Origin: Membranipora membranacea
Taxonomy: Eukaryota > Bryozoa > Gymnolaemata > Cheilostomatida > Membraniporidae
Direction of reading: 5' to 3'
NCBI GenBank assembly: GCA_914767715.1
Contig: OU612065.1
Coordinates: forward strand, 4,154,001-4,218,000
Length of the DNA stretch: 64,000 bases
Part shown: positions 23,081 to 52,796 of the stretch, one piece after another
How positions within the stretch are numbered: position 1 is the stretch's first letter
Layout of the letters: each line of letters starts with the position of its first letter
Notes under the pieces: model-generated
What the model saw: the letters and a program-made list of their open reading frames with translations, nothing else
Told to the model about the DNA's origin: nothing
Databases searched by the model: none
Program-made: the position numbers and the translations under genes

Positions 23081-24140
23081 CTGCTATTTGCAGCCGCTAG
23101 ATGTCTGCCTGGCATCGACATCTGTTAGTTGCCAAATAGACATCTGGTTACATAAAAGGCATCCAGGCACGTATTTGACAAAGGTGGATTGGTATGTAGC
23201 AGAGGAGTATGGATTGTAGTCACTCATCATCGGGGCGACAACCCCATCTGAATAGGGCTGTAACAGCAAATATTAATGCTCTAAGCCCATTTAGTTGGGT
23301 TTGTTACACCAAAAATTTCTGCTCCAAGCCCATACAAATGGGTTTGTTACAGAAAGTATTACTGCTACAAGCTGTTGTACTAAAAATGTTTTCTGTAAAT
23401 GGCCATCCGTCACACATCTCTGGTCTATCCTCAGCCTATGCAGATGAGTTTGTTACTGCTCCAAGCCCATATGGATGAGTAGTTGGCAACCATCAGTTGC
23501 CATATGGCCATTCGGATGGGTTTGTTACAGTCACACTTCGAGATTGATACAAGGTGAAATGGATGGCCAGTTAGCATTGTCGCATGGGTATTTGTCATAA
23601 GCGGATGGCCCTATTATGGAGATATGTTGCTGATGGCCATTTACCGGACACATTTGGCTCATCTGGAAGAATGGTTACAGCAAATATTACTGCTCAAACA
23701 AAACCCACCCGGATGTAGTTAATTTAGCAAACATTACTATTCCAAGCCTGTCTGGATGGGTTTGTTGCAGTTATAATGCGAAAAATGTGGCTGGTCCACC
23801 ACAAATCTTTACGTTAAAGGTCCATCCACTCATGACAAATATCCATTTCACATTATATCAATTTCAAAGCTCGGCAGTCACAAACCAATCCTGTTGCAAA
23901 TTTTGCAACCAGATGGCTTCATGGCAGATGTCAATTGTAAAACAGACCCATCCGGATGGCTATTTGGCAACCGTTGGACACCAAATAGGCGTCCTGATGG
24001 GTTTCTTTCACAGCAAACTCCACCGTAACAAAACCCATCTCTGTCTAAAGTGCATTTGCATCTGTTACAAGCCAATCCTGTCCCATGAATTTTATGTCCG
24101 GTAGCGTTAAAAGCAACCGGAAGCCTATTTGTCCGTTGGG
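23081..24140. repeat. Degenerate array of AAGCCCAT..ATGGGTTTGTTAC units
   Basis: The block is built of diverged, irregularly spaced words: CCAAGCCCAT, (G)ATGGGTTTGTTACAG, CAAATATTACTGCT, TGGCCATCC and GCCAAATAG. AAGCCCAT and ATGGGTTT are complementary, so many units form small hairpins. Spacing is variable, so it is an old, scrambled tandem array or a nest of short elements and not a clean satellite. No coding frame survives. Confidence 0.65.
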
Positions 24141-24246
24141 CAACCGACGGCTGCCAAATAGTAGGTTCTCATCGCAGAATAGCTATCAGAGTCCGAGAGG
24201 ACAAATTTAGCATATTGTTTATACCTGGTTCTGGAAGTAGTTCATT

Positions 24247-24880
24247 GTGTTATGCGATTTTATCTCTGTTCGAACTCCACTGTTTTTGATGGCTATTGCA
24301 CATTTGCCTCTAAGCGATCAACTTGCACTTCCAGTATGTCCGTTCATGTCTCCGGCCAAGATAAGCTCCTCTGCAGCACTGCAACAAACTGTCCAAAATC
24401 TGTCTTTGGCCTCCTCGCACAGTCTTGCTGTTCGCATAGGCAGAAACGATGTTATAGGTCTGCCTTTTGGTCACCAAGTTCAAATTGATAATCCCCTCAG
24501 ATTTCCTGGTTACATGACTCATCCCACACCATTCCTTGGTCTTATCCCGCCACTGTTGTACAGCTTGATGCCATCGTCAATGTATCTTGCCTTTCCTCCA
24601 GGCCTTTCTCCTCCCATCTGGTCTCCTGTAGGCATATGTTACGCCTCACCATCGTATCAGCTATCTCTCTACTCTTATTTGTGAGTGTAGCAATGTTTAG
24701 GGCCGCTAGCTTGATAATCGTCTACCTCGCTCGCCTACTTTCCACAAGGCCCCCAACAAGGGAGATGCCTTGGCATAGTCTGGTTCTCTCTGGTTTTATG
24801 ACAGTCTGTGGCATAGTGTTTCCGGCCGGATGCTCTGCCTGTCGCTGAACCCGTCTCTATCCAGGATTGGGACTGGCTGA
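24247..24880 (-). pseudogene. LINE endonuclease (EEP-type) fossil
   Basis: The minus strand reads LAALNIATLTNKSREIAD, NICLQETRWEEKG, then after a frameshift GIKLYNSGGIRPRNGVG, and FNLVTKRQTYNIVSAYA further on. These follow the apurinic-endonuclease-like domain of non-LTR retrotransposons (LNIGTL..QETRW..RNGVG..SAYAP). It is broken by frameshifts and truncated. The long plus-strand frame over the same region is only its shadow. Confidence 0.8.
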
Positions 24881-25955
24881 GTCTGGCACAGGATTGTACA
24901 TTCCTCAAGCAAATTTTTCATAATATCATAACATCTACAAAACAACCACCTCTATTGCAGAAATAACTGTTGGTCTAGTTCTTGACTTTTTTGCTAGTTT
25001 TCATATTTTATCCTGCCCCCTACCTGTTCCAGCTAAGAATTGGTCACTTGCCATAGCACACCAGGACATGTAGGTATATACATAAAGTACATAATTATTT
25101 TGCTTTATTTTTATCAGATCCTATGCGGAGAAAATTAGTTGTGCATTTGGCTGCGACTTGAGATGATTTCCACCAATCTACATCAGGTTTGTTAAGTTAT
25201 CATGAACGTGAAAAATACCACTTGCCTTTGCCCCATAAGTGAGCCCAGAAGGTACAATATGAGGATTGAAAAAAAACAAAGCTGAAAGACATAATGCATA
25301 TGGTAATTCGCAGTTGGGCAGTAAAAATATTGACATTGAATGTACATCATATCAACTACCCTTGCGGATAAACTATTTTGGTTCCAAGTTTCAATCAAGG
25401 TAATTTGGTACCGAAAAACATAATATGTCCTGATTGGGAGGTCTGCATCAACCCATCACCCTATCCCTAATGACAGGATACCAGTGCTAAGATGAGAAAG
25501 TGTCCATCTGTTCATCTTCACACTATTTCAGAGTGACCTACAATGCTGGTTGGTAAATAGAAGTGATATGTACGGGGATGTGAACTATCAGCTGAGGTGT
25601 TGAGCCGCTTGGAGGTAGTGTCCATCATGCCTACCGCGTATTGAGATATGGGTATGTACAAAGGTGTTACTTTCATTTTCATTCCATAAGTACTGTAACC
25701 AAAAAATAGCTTCTCTCTGTGGAAGTGTTTATATTTCTATTTATAGCAATCAGCAAATTTTTTTCCCCAGAAAGAAAGTATTTTTACAATCACAATATCT
25801 AAATTTGTTGTCAGTTGTTATAAGTTTTGATAGCACGAGGTCCTGGGTTCAATTTCCCCTCATGTTATGAGAGATCTCCCTGCTCATATCCCATAACACG
25901 CCGAGCTACATAAACCAACACCAACTGAACTGACTCAAAAGTCGCCACTTCTCTA
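24881..25955. other. Intergenic, nothing recognised
   Basis: A+T-rich sequence with no convincing gene or repeat structure. Confidence 0.4.
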
Positions 25956-26520
25956 ACGACAACTCTACAACTATACTGTGTGGAACATTCTTAGTCTACC
26001 AACATCAAAGAGCCTGTCTATCAGTAATAAACCTATTAAGACAAGAAATTTCAGAAGTTGAAACTTGGTGCATGGCCAACAGGCTCACTCTAAATTATTC
26101 AAAAACGTTCCAAATTATTTTTAAATCGCCAAAAAAGCAAATTGTTTTGGCGGAATATAAAATTGATCTCAGCTGTATAACACAATTTTTTAGGCATTAT
26201 TCTTGACTCTAATATAACTGATATGAATCACCTCGTGGACCACTGCCGAAAATTCAACCTAATTTTAACATTGATTAGGGCAGCTCTCCCTTATTTTGAT
26301 AGCAAAACAATGGTTGACCTGTATTACCGTTGTTTTTACCCACATTTAATTTAAAAACCTGAATTCTGGGGCCATGCCACGACACAGATCTCCATTCCAT
26401 TTCAGTTTCCATTCTTCAAAAAAAGTATGTACATGTTATTCTGAACAAAAAACCCAGAGAAAATGTCACATCATTTTTAAAACATAAGGAATCATGTGAA
26501 TTCAAATGCTATTTGAATTT
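25956..26520 (+). pseudogene. LINE reverse-transcriptase C-terminal fossil
   Basis: Plus-strand frames read EISEVETWCMANRLTLNYSK, then FQIIFKSPKKQ and, after breaks, RAALPYFDSKTMVDLYYRCF. This is the thumb and post-RT region typical of Jockey/CR1-like elements (W...N.L.LN..KT). Several stops and frameshifts are present. It is less conserved than the fossil at 21745, and is probably a different family. Confidence 0.7.
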
Positions 26521-27700
26521 TGTACTTTAAAACATGCTCAACTACTAAAAAAAAGCCAACCGATCGGGATGAGAGGTCCTTGTTGTGCACTCGCTGGTCA
26601 CTGTACAACAAGCACCTAAAGGGGGTGGAGATGGGGTCTCAGACTTGTGTGCCCGCGCGCCTGACTCCCTGTCTGGGGGCAGTGATGACTGCAGCTGGAA
26701 CGGGCACTTGTCCTGTACGTGTTTCTCGTATTTGACCTTCAAGCTTTACAATTGGGCTGTCTACGCTCTAGCGCAGGCTATAAGACTGTCCCTTTGCTTT
26801 TGACATATTTCTATTGCAATTATCTACATTTTTTGATTTAATCTTTTTTTGCCTTTCTCTGAGTCATACTCAATTGAACTTTATCTATATATGTTATCAG
26901 TTTTATCTCTAGCAATAAACACACATGAAAGAAAAAATTGTCTAACAGTCTTCGAGTTAGGGTGTCAATTACCTTTCTGGAATGTGCAGTCTCACACCAC
27001 TACCCTCCCTCATATCGGACAAGGGATAGAAATACCCATATAGATAATTATGACAAACCTATACACAAAATGACCTAATGACCTAATTTTACACTAGTAC
27101 CCACTCGGTAGCTAAAACTACATGCATCTTTAGTGGCTAGTTATTGCATAGCACCTTTTACATGATAATCCCATAATAACCTAATACTAATAGTTATTTT
27201 TCTGGCTGCTTTGCGATGCCAATCAATGTTGCAGCTAGCTTTCTGGATATTGTAATCTTTATTTCTTTTTTAGACTGCCATAGAAAGACAGAGCATCTTA
27301 AAGAAACTCAGTACCATTCACCAGCTACAAGCAAACAAATAACCACACCCACTGAAGCATCAGTGTTGTGATTTAAAAAGAATTTATGGGCTTTGTAGCC
27401 ATTTATAATGATTTAAGAACGAGGATTTATATTTTGGTCCATTTCCATAATTTTTATATAATCCCCATAGGGGAAAATGGAACTCTATCCTCTGTGCTCC
27501 CATAGATCTCAGCCAAACCTCAACTGTATTTTCCGGTAATTATTTATTCCTCTCCCTGAGAATAAAGCTTAAAATTCATTTTATACAATTATTTTATTAA
27601 TGGTGTATTTTGATAAAGTATAACAGCTTCAATACAATGTAATGAGTGATGGATAACCAAAATTTTGTCTTTTTTAAACCAAGGACTAAGCAACTTCCTA
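26521..27700. other. Intergenic, nothing recognised
   Basis: A+T-rich sequence without identifiable gene, RNA or repeat structure. Confidence 0.4.
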
Positions 27701-27714
27701 ATAATATGCAAGTT

Positions 27715-28490
27715 GCGATTGTTATCAATATCCAGCGCGTTTGGTGCTGTTTTGCTCCAGGAATCCGGTAAAGATATCTGGCAACCATTGGAATATGCCT
27801 CGCGTAAGATGACTGACACTTAGACGCGCTCTGCGATGGTAGAGAAGGAAACTCTTGTCATCATGTGGGCAGTTTGACTAGTATATGATAGGTCGAAAGT
27901 TTGAAGTTGAAACGGTCCATAAACCCTTGGTACAAATTCTAGGTGGTAAAGATCTGAGTGATCTACCACCGAGGGTGCTAAGGTTCAAAATGAGGATAAT
28001 GAGGTATGGATATAAAAACTTTGGTGTTAAGATGTTTGTTGCCGATAGTTTGAGCCGACCCAACGAGGCTTAGAGTGCAGCCAGTGTGAAGCACTGTGCA
28101 GCTGTTGAGTACTATATTGACAGTATTTGTGAGGACTTAGTCCCTGATATACATGAAATAGAGGCATTTGAAGCCACCGTGACTGACGAAGTCGCAGTTA
28201 AATTCAAGCAGTATTTGGTCGAGGGTTGGCGAAGAAACAAGCAGTCATAAATTGCCCGGGTACAAAGGTTGTCTCATGTTTAATGATAGACTTGATGTAT
28301 CTGCTAGTTTGCGTAGTGCCTATATTGCACACGCACATGCTGGACACCAGGGTACTGATAAACCTGCAGAGCTGCTCGACAGGTAGTCTGGTGGCCGAGC
28401 TATCACCCAACGACAAATATTTGTCAATTTTAGCTCTTGCATTTGGCCTGAGTCCCGCAGCAATTGATCTCGGGAATATGCTGTGCAGCT
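27715..28490 (+). pseudogene. Ty3/gypsy retrotransposon fossil, RNase H to integrase
   Basis: With frame breaks, the plus strand reads FGAVLLQESGKDIWQPLEYA, SRKMT, then VEKETLVIMWAV, FEVETVHKPL and FVADSLSRP, which is the canonical order of a Ty3/gypsy RNase H domain. It is followed by AHAHAGHQGTDK, resembling the integrase zinc-binding HHCC region. Stops and frameshifts make it inactive. No LTRs were recognised. Confidence 0.8.
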
Positions 28491-31429
28491 AAAGCCAAGC
28501 TTCTTTCAGATTGTCTGCTCAACAACCCGTAGCAGGCAACTCCAATTTGTACTTCAAGGGACATTCTGATGCGTTAAAAGTGCTCAGATAGCTGTATATG
28601 CAAGTTTGAGGCATCACATCATCAAATTCCTTACAAACATTATCAAACAAAAGTGAATAGTTGTAATGTGATGCCACAAACTCGCACTTGCAGCCATCTA
28701 AGGAGTAAGAAACTAAATTATGTTCGGGTATACATACAAAAGTATCATATGAAATTGCTTTTATAAACATAGTTTTGGCAATCAGACATTACATGTATTT
28801 CGTCTGCCGCATTATGGGCATTGATTTTTGCTTATTGAAATATTATAGGAGAACTACTGATCTTTCAATTCCAACACATCTCACCATGTCGTAAAATACA
28901 ACCTCATTAAATGACAATTGATATCTGAAACCTGGGAACTTGAATTGTTTTTCATATTATGTATGTTAATGATGGCCTTCTCCAATGGATTTGCCCCGGT
29001 TTTGGAGCACCTCTACAACATCAAAAAATATACTACATCAGGGTATTATGTTATATTCGCTGCAGGGTGCCAAAGTATAGCGTTATGTGGTCTAGAAAAA
29101 ATTGAGAGAAATTGAATTGAATTCAATGCACTCCACTGTGCAATCAAAATGGTTTTGACGCCACCACCAGCATCATTTGCGACGCAGCAAACAGCAGAGT
29201 TGTCGAGTTAAGTAGGTGATACTGTTTACCTGAAATGACCCTTGCAAAAAATCTTCATGTATTAAAATGAGCAACCAGATACACTACTCCGGCTTGAGCT
29301 TCTTGAAGACCTGTTCATGGTTTCGTTCGATCCAATGAGTAGATTTGATTCTTGCAATTTTAGCGTTGTTCTAGTATCGCGTTTGATTTTATTAGTTTCT
29401 TTGATCTTGAAATCTACAAATACACTCACACCAGTACCTTGTGATTCAAATTGATATGATAAGTTATACCATGGTTCTATAAACAAATGACGATTGGTAA
29501 ATGATACATCTTCAACTTGGCAACTTTTTCAGCTAGTGTTGCTGAATCTATTGATTGCAGAGATCATCATAAATAGAGTTTCTGCTTCCAAAAATGATCT
29601 AATTTTCAATATACACGCCTCCGTATATTTAAAATTAAACAATAAAATGAAACAGATCAGAGCAAAAATCGGCAGCAACAATGTTTCCTTCATGTCAAGC
29701 AAGTTCATATTCAAACAAGAAAAGAAATGTAGGAGCGCTCATATCAGGTTCCTTGACCAGAAAGCTCACCATCAAGGTTGCGCTGTCAGCTGTCTCTTTC
29801 AAGCAGATTGTCTTAGTTTAATTGTGCCCTGTCAATAATTACTGCAATTACATGCATACTTTTAGCATAGAACTCGCCTGTCGTAAATTCATGATCACTC
29901 TGTTTGGACAATTCCAACAGTAAACAGGGATGATGCTGTTATGATATAAAAAATACAGATCCGCAGCACTAGTACTCATGAGTTTGGTCTTGTCAGGTTC
30001 TAGATTTTTCAATTCACCAACTCAACATGTAACTACCCCCAATAGCTGTAACATCTGTAGGGGTAACAGTATATTGTTAACAGTGATAACATGGCAAATC
30101 TGAAAACAGTCCGCATATTCATTACCATGTTGACTGATATAAACAAGGTGCCCCTCCTCAATATTTAATTTATATCTCAAAAACTTAATAAACATAATTC
30201 CTACATCTCAACTTTTGGTAACCTATCACATTCATTCATAAACATGATCTAGGGAAACCCAATTAGTTCATTGTTGTAGAGTTAAGTTTCAGATAAATAC
30301 TATGTGTATATATATCATGTATATATATATATATATATATGACATACAAATCTATAACAGAGGAACATGTATGGTCCCTGAATCATTCCGCTCCTAACTG
30401 ATAAGGGGCCAAAACTCTGAATTCAAAACATAGGAAAAAGGACCTCTTATTTAATGAAGGTAAAATAAAAACATCCTATGTAGATTGATTTTATCGATTA
30501 AATATGTTTTCACTGTTCAATTATATTGGATCAGTTTTTACCCAGTTCAGAATATGTTTGAACCGGTTACCTTATTTCCAAACAGTCTCATGACAATTTT
30601 TATGTACTTAGGAATAGAAGCGAGACAATTTTTTGCAGGTGATTTTTAGAGTGGCTGAGCTACATTAGAGAGTGTGCCTATCTCTGAAACTTTTCTCTCA
30701 GAGACTATGATGACACAAACTGTTGATTTAGTGTTTGAAAACTCATTGATTATACTATTATAATTGCAGTCACATTAAAAAACATCAAATGTTAGATGGA
30801 ACTTTTCCTGTTTCACTGCTTAACAATATAATAATTGTGTACCATCTTTTCGCCTACAAAAAGAGGCATTTTACCGCTTAAGTCACTAAAGTTGACAAGC
30901 TATTCATTATAATTCTAAGCTAGATTTTTCATTTAACTCAGTGATAAGTATCAATGAAAACGATTTATATTGATAATGTTGAATGTTCAATGTCTAGTAA
31001 TCAAAAATTTTGACAAGTGTTTTTAATAATGAATTTTTATTATTATAATTATCAGCTAGTTGTCTATCCATGGAGAGAGAGGAGACAACTGGTGTTTGAT
31101 TAAAAAGCATTAAAATCGATATCTGATTATTCCGCCTGTAACATGTCAAATTGCAAGTCATATTGCTTTTTGCATGATGGAACCATATTCTGAATGGACA
31201 ATTTGGAGATGAATTAGTCTAAATTGAAAGACTAAAGGAGCGAGGATTTTGAGCAACGTTTGTTTGTCAGGATTTTTCTAAAAAGGCTTCACCACTCGGC
31301 AGCAACAGCCGGCATAACGATAACCAGCGTGAAATTATCAGATCTGTATTTCAACAGTAACTTTGCCGTTTGATATGCTGTCCAACTGTTAGTTTCAACT
31401 GTGTCCCCAATCTTATAAAAAATATCATA
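28491..31429. other. Long A+T-rich intergenic stretch
   Basis: No host gene was recognised. It contains an AT-dinucleotide microsatellite around 30305-30341. A minus-strand frame at 29262-29714 with a signal-peptide-like N-terminus (LLLPIFALICFILLF) is interrupted by one in-frame TGA and is listed only as a candidate. Confidence 0.4.
30305..30341. repeat. AT microsatellite
   Basis: A run of TA/AT dinucleotides (TATATATATCATGTATATATATATATATATA style). Confidence 0.8.
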
Positions 31430-31660
31430 TTAGAGAGTTTGATGGTGCAGGCAGTGTTGTGTACTAAATGCATTTTAAGTACTCAGTTCCATTAAACACT
31501 CATACAACTTCCTGAGGTGCAATGGGTGTTATAAGACCTGTGGCAGGTGCTGTATGGAACACAACAAAACTGTATAGGCCTTGAGTGCTGTAAGACGTGT
31601 CCCATACAGCACAGGCCACACGTCTTACAACACCTGTTGCCAGCGCCTGTTTTTGATGCC
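31430..31660. repeat. Diverged interspersed repeat, copy B
   Basis: Same order of words as the 5180-5440 repeat: GTTTGATGGTGCAGGCAGTGT, GGCAGGTGCTGTATGG, GAGTGCTGTAAGACGTG, CCATACAGCAC, CACACGTCTTACAACACC. Internal inverted words allow hairpins. There is no coding capacity. Confidence 0.65.
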
Positions 31661-32270
31661 CATTCAGAACAGCATAAACTTTTGTAATGCAAATTCCATC
31701 GGTTATTAAAAATGGCGTGATGCTAACTTTTGTCAAGGTTGATAAATCCCATGAGAAGATAAGGCATATTGCCAAACCTAACTTAAATGGTTGAGCTCAA
31801 GTGTATTACTAACTCATTGGTTCATTGATAACAGTTGGGTTTTGCTATGATTCCCACTCTCCCTGTATTCTCTTTTTTATTATAGGGAGTTGCCTTTTTT
31901 TGGAGCTATCAAGTATCAGTTGGGGCGAAACATAATATGGGCATTGAGTATAGGCAGGAGCAGCGGACTAAAGACCCAAAAATCAGCGGAACATAGACCC
32001 ATACGGAACATAGACCTGCACCCGTTAATAATATACGGGTGGATACAACAAATGTATCTCAAGCTAAGTGTGTTGCACTTTCTTAATGTTTTCTTTCCTC
32101 TAAAGGTCAGTAGTTTTCTTTTAAACTAAAGTCTGCATTTATAATCAAGCTCCTCCATCTAGCTCTTACACCATAGCATTTACCAAAAGGCTTGTCAAGA
32201 CAGACATGTAAATTGTTACAAAAACTTGTAAAAAGGTATTGGAGAAGTCACAGAAGGACAGGCTCCCATC

Positions 32271-32374
32271 CATAGGCATCTGGAGTTACAAGCATGTCCA
32301 GTATCAACCACCCCCTTTCCCGAGGGAAAGGGGGTGGTTGATACTGGACATGCTTGTAACTCCAGATGCCTATG
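32271..32374. mobile_element. 104-bp perfect palindrome with 8-bp flanking duplication
   Basis: Two 51-nt arms are exactly complementary by eye (CATAGGCATCTGGAGTTACA.. to ..CCCTTTCCC) around a 2-nt centre. It is flanked by CTCCCATC at 32263-32270 and 32375-32382. Perfect identity of the arms suggests a recent origin or active correction. Confidence 0.85.
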
Positions 32375-32405
32375 CTCCCATCATCATGGCACCATCAATC
32401 AAGGA

Positions 32406-32439
32406 TAGCCTGTCCTGACAAGCTTGTCAAGGCAGGCTA
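32406..32439. repeat. 34-bp palindrome, GCCTGTC family
   Basis: TAGCCTGTCCTGACAAG and its inverted complement, centred on AAGCTT. Related copies are at 51960-51993 and, degenerate, at 7203-7273. Confidence 0.75.
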
Positions 32440-32794
32440 CATAAAGGAGTAACAGTACTCATTGATAGCATGTAATGTATCTGTTTATTTATAAAATAAT
32501 ATATATTGCTATTAATATATATATATTATATATATTCTGGCATTGAAGGAGTAACTTTAACTCCTTGAATTGATTCTGGGCTCCTCTTATCCTGAGGCTT
32601 GCAACCTGTGTCTACCTGGAGTTTACTAAGTCTGTGGTTCTATATGTATATGTTTAAGTAAGGACTCCTGAACATGTATATATATGCTCAGAAGTCCCTA
32701 CTTGAACATATACAAGCTTGCAACCCACAGAAATGCCTTTCACTCCTTGCCTGAACTGATACCAATAAAGGAGTCCTAGGTCTAATAAATAATG

Positions 32795-33179
32795 TTAAAG
32801 GGCAACCAAGGTTTCAAACAACTTCTCATTGATGGCCATTGATTAATAGCAGATTGCACCTTCTGCATGGGGAAAAAGACAAAATATAATTCGGATGATT
32901 ATTCAGCCAGAATTCTTGTGAAACATTTCTTCCATCAGGTACTCAAACTCAGCTAAAAGAGAATACCACATAGCAGTTTCCTGTTCCTGTTACTATTTAG
33001 CCTGTGCTCTATAATTAATACAGCAAAGTCTTGGAACCTCCCCTAAACTGAAGTGTTACCCATCTTAGAGTCAGCAACTACTTTGAGTTTTGCATCGCGT
33101 AATGCACAAAGCTGATGCTGCCCAGCACATTATTTGCTACCCATTAATGCATTGCTGCCAAACCTTGGTTGCCCTTTAA
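32795..33179 (+). mobile_element. 385-bp TTAA-ended MITE, copy 2
   Basis: Same length and ends as the 2770-3154 copy, in reverse orientation, and nearly identical along its length. Non-homologous flanks begin immediately outside the terminal TTAA. Confidence 0.85.
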
Positions 33180-34752
33180 TCCTAGTCCTTGCTGATGTAA
33201 GTTGAGTAAGTGGAGTAAGCTCTTCTCTTAGTCTCAGTCACACGATCAAAGAATTCTTATTATCCTTTTTTATTCTTTCACCGTGGTGTCCATTCAGACT
33301 AGGGATTTGTCCAGTATATGAAGCCGCAAATTATTGTCTATCATTTCACCCATTCCATGCAATGCATGGCTTTGTTGTCAGTATTCAGTCTCCATCCAAA
33401 CAATCAGAGCCGAAAATATCCTAGAAAGAGGCTTACCGTGACCTCGTCGTGGCTGGGGGTGAAGAGGTAATATCATATAATATTCCTTTTTGGAGGATCA
33501 GGACTAGCCAAATCTATAGAGTGTTGGATCCAAGATTTCAAAGTTTTTCAAACCTACTATTTACCCTAGCCGATCCTAATTTACAGTATTTCTTATAACA
33601 GATGCAAGAGTTAATTTTGGTGCATCCAAGAGGTATTGGGTCATTCGGTTAGAGCACATAGGGACATCAGCACATAGCTGATAACAGTACTGGCAACGCA
33701 TTGGCTAGCTCCAGCTAGCCAAAGCGTTGGCTCCGAATGACTCAGTCAGAGCCAACGCATTGGCTAGCTCCAGGTGTGCTACAGTTGGTTTTCAAACTGA
33801 CACCAAATTGCAGCCTCCACCCATAAGACAATAAATATGTTGCAATCATGTATTCGGGATATGGTTTGTGATATGACCACTTTAGTTTTACCATCAAATT
33901 GTTTAACTGGTTCCTGATGGTGCTCAGAAAAGTAAGATATTGCAGTCATAATTCTGTCGACTGGCTTGAAAGTTAAACAATAAAATAGGGTCTCTAAATG
34001 ATATCTCGGGATGGAGGGGCTCTAACGCTCAATAATAATGTGTAGAAGCAGTGAGTGGCAAAGTAATAAGCTATTAAATAAGCCTATGTTCATTACTGGA
34101 CTGTGTGGTTCACCCAAGCAAAGTCTAAAGTGGTTACAGGAAAAACATGTATATCATATCTAGTCTTTTGTCATGATGGTGTTCCAAAAACTCCGCCACG
34201 ACCTTACTCGGGGATTTTGAAGTATAAGCAGCTGAACACACACCGCCAATAGAGTTAAAAACACCAACGTAAGGACAAGCCCATTGTGCGTATGACAGCG
34301 TATTATGGATACATCACCATTGCTCATACATTATGTGGGATGTTTCCGAAACCTATTATGTTGATCATGATTGCAAAGAAGTACAGGCTCAGCTCGGGTT
34401 TGACTTGTTACAGAAGTTAAAATTGATTATAATGAAATTATATTACTTGATGATTTCCATAAGTCTTTTGAGATTCTTATCGTATTGGCAGGGTGGCTTC
34501 TACCCCTTTCCAACTATGCTTTGAATTTACAGAAGTGGCTACGACTCTTCAGTATGTATCACTCAAAAAAGTCAAAATTATCAGCTTGCATCATTGTCAT
34601 GTTGTTTTTGACTCACTCTATTATCTAAAATATCCCAAAATGTTTTGATATCGTGTAATTCTATTTCTTACAGGCAAAGTGATAATGATTCTTGGCTGTT
34701 GAACTTGTACACATCGTGGCCTCTGTAATGTTATGAGAGATAACGAGGAAAT

Positions 34753-51756
<17,004 letters not shown>

Positions 51757-52796
51757 GTCAGAGAATACATCTTAGTACCAATACATTACATACCATGACA
51801 TAACATCTCAAACAACTAACATCACCTCCTCATCACATAATATTCAGGTATGAAGCGCTTCTATCTTTTATCATTGCATTTAATTTGGTATCTACTACTC
51901 ATGCACCTGATAATATTACTATCTGTACTACCCTCAATGTTATGCTATAGCTTTTCATATAGCCTGTCTTGACAAGCTTGTGAAGACAGGCTACTGTTCA
52001 CGCTTCATTTTGTTGTAAGAGTATTTCTACTATGGTGCCCTTGTTATTCAGCAATAATAACCGATATTTAGACATTTACACGAACAATTCAAAATCCATT
52101 TCAGAACTTTTTTTTCATTCTTCATTCATTATGCAGCCTATTTTCTCATAGGCCACTACGCAGCCCTTGTGATATTTTGAGAGTCTTCTTTTGGCGATTT
52201 AGCTGATATTGTATCGAATGCAACAATCATTATTCAGCAGCTGAATTTTGGCTGCATAATTATATCCTAATCACTAAAAAATGATGTGAATTTGATGAAT
52301 GAACCAATGCGTTATGACAACCTTTCTAATGTTAGCCATTTTTTATTCAATTACTATCTTGTTTCACCATACATGTGCAAAAATGTAACGATTTTGTTAT
52401 TCATTTATAACTGAATGTTGTTCACCTTGTTGGTGGTCTGATTGCAGGCTTATATTTTATTACTTTTTTTTTTATATTAAACTCATATCGATGTTTTTTT
52501 CCACCATTTTGGTGCTGATTGTATTAAGATTGACTAGTATCATTGGTGCAAATATGATAAAAAAAATATAGATATTTACATGTTTTGTACAACAGACACA
52601 TTGCCATAAAAGTTAACTTGAAGGCAGCATAATAGTTGTTTTGTCTAAGATAGCTAAATATGAATGGACAGTTCAGCCTCTGGTTCAACTCATAAATAAA
52701 TGCAGTATTGAAGGCGAACAACAGTAACTGTAGAGGCATTACTCATCACTTAAGTCCCTGGTACCGAAATTCAGAGAGGGGTCAGTTTTTGAGCAG
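51757..52796. other. Convergent intergenic region, phosphatase / integrin
   Basis: About 1 kb of A+T-rich DNA between the two stop codons, holding both 3' UTRs. It contains the 34-bp GCCTGTC palindrome at 51960-51993. No other element was recognised. Confidence 0.45.
51960..51993. repeat. 34-bp palindrome, GCCTGTC family
   Basis: TAGCCTGTCTTGACAAG faces its near-perfect inverted complement around AAGCTT, with one mismatch. Related to the copy at 32406-32439. Confidence 0.75.

Larger units (their letters stand above)
31661..34752. other. Repeat-rich intergenic stretch upstream of the receptor phosphatase
   Basis: Contains the perfect palindrome at 32271-32374, short palindromes at 32406-32439, 32548-32568 and about 32647-32716, the second TTAA MITE, a local inverted/direct repeat of GCCAACGCATTGGCTAGCTC at about 33688-33774, and the inverted copy of the GTTCCGCT block at 31960-32030. 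The promoter of the phosphatase gene should lie near its 3' end, but no element was recognised. Confidence 0.5.

Noticed and set aside
24247-24684. 145-residue plus-strand open frame
   Set aside because: It is the antisense shadow of a LINE endonuclease fossil on the minus strand.
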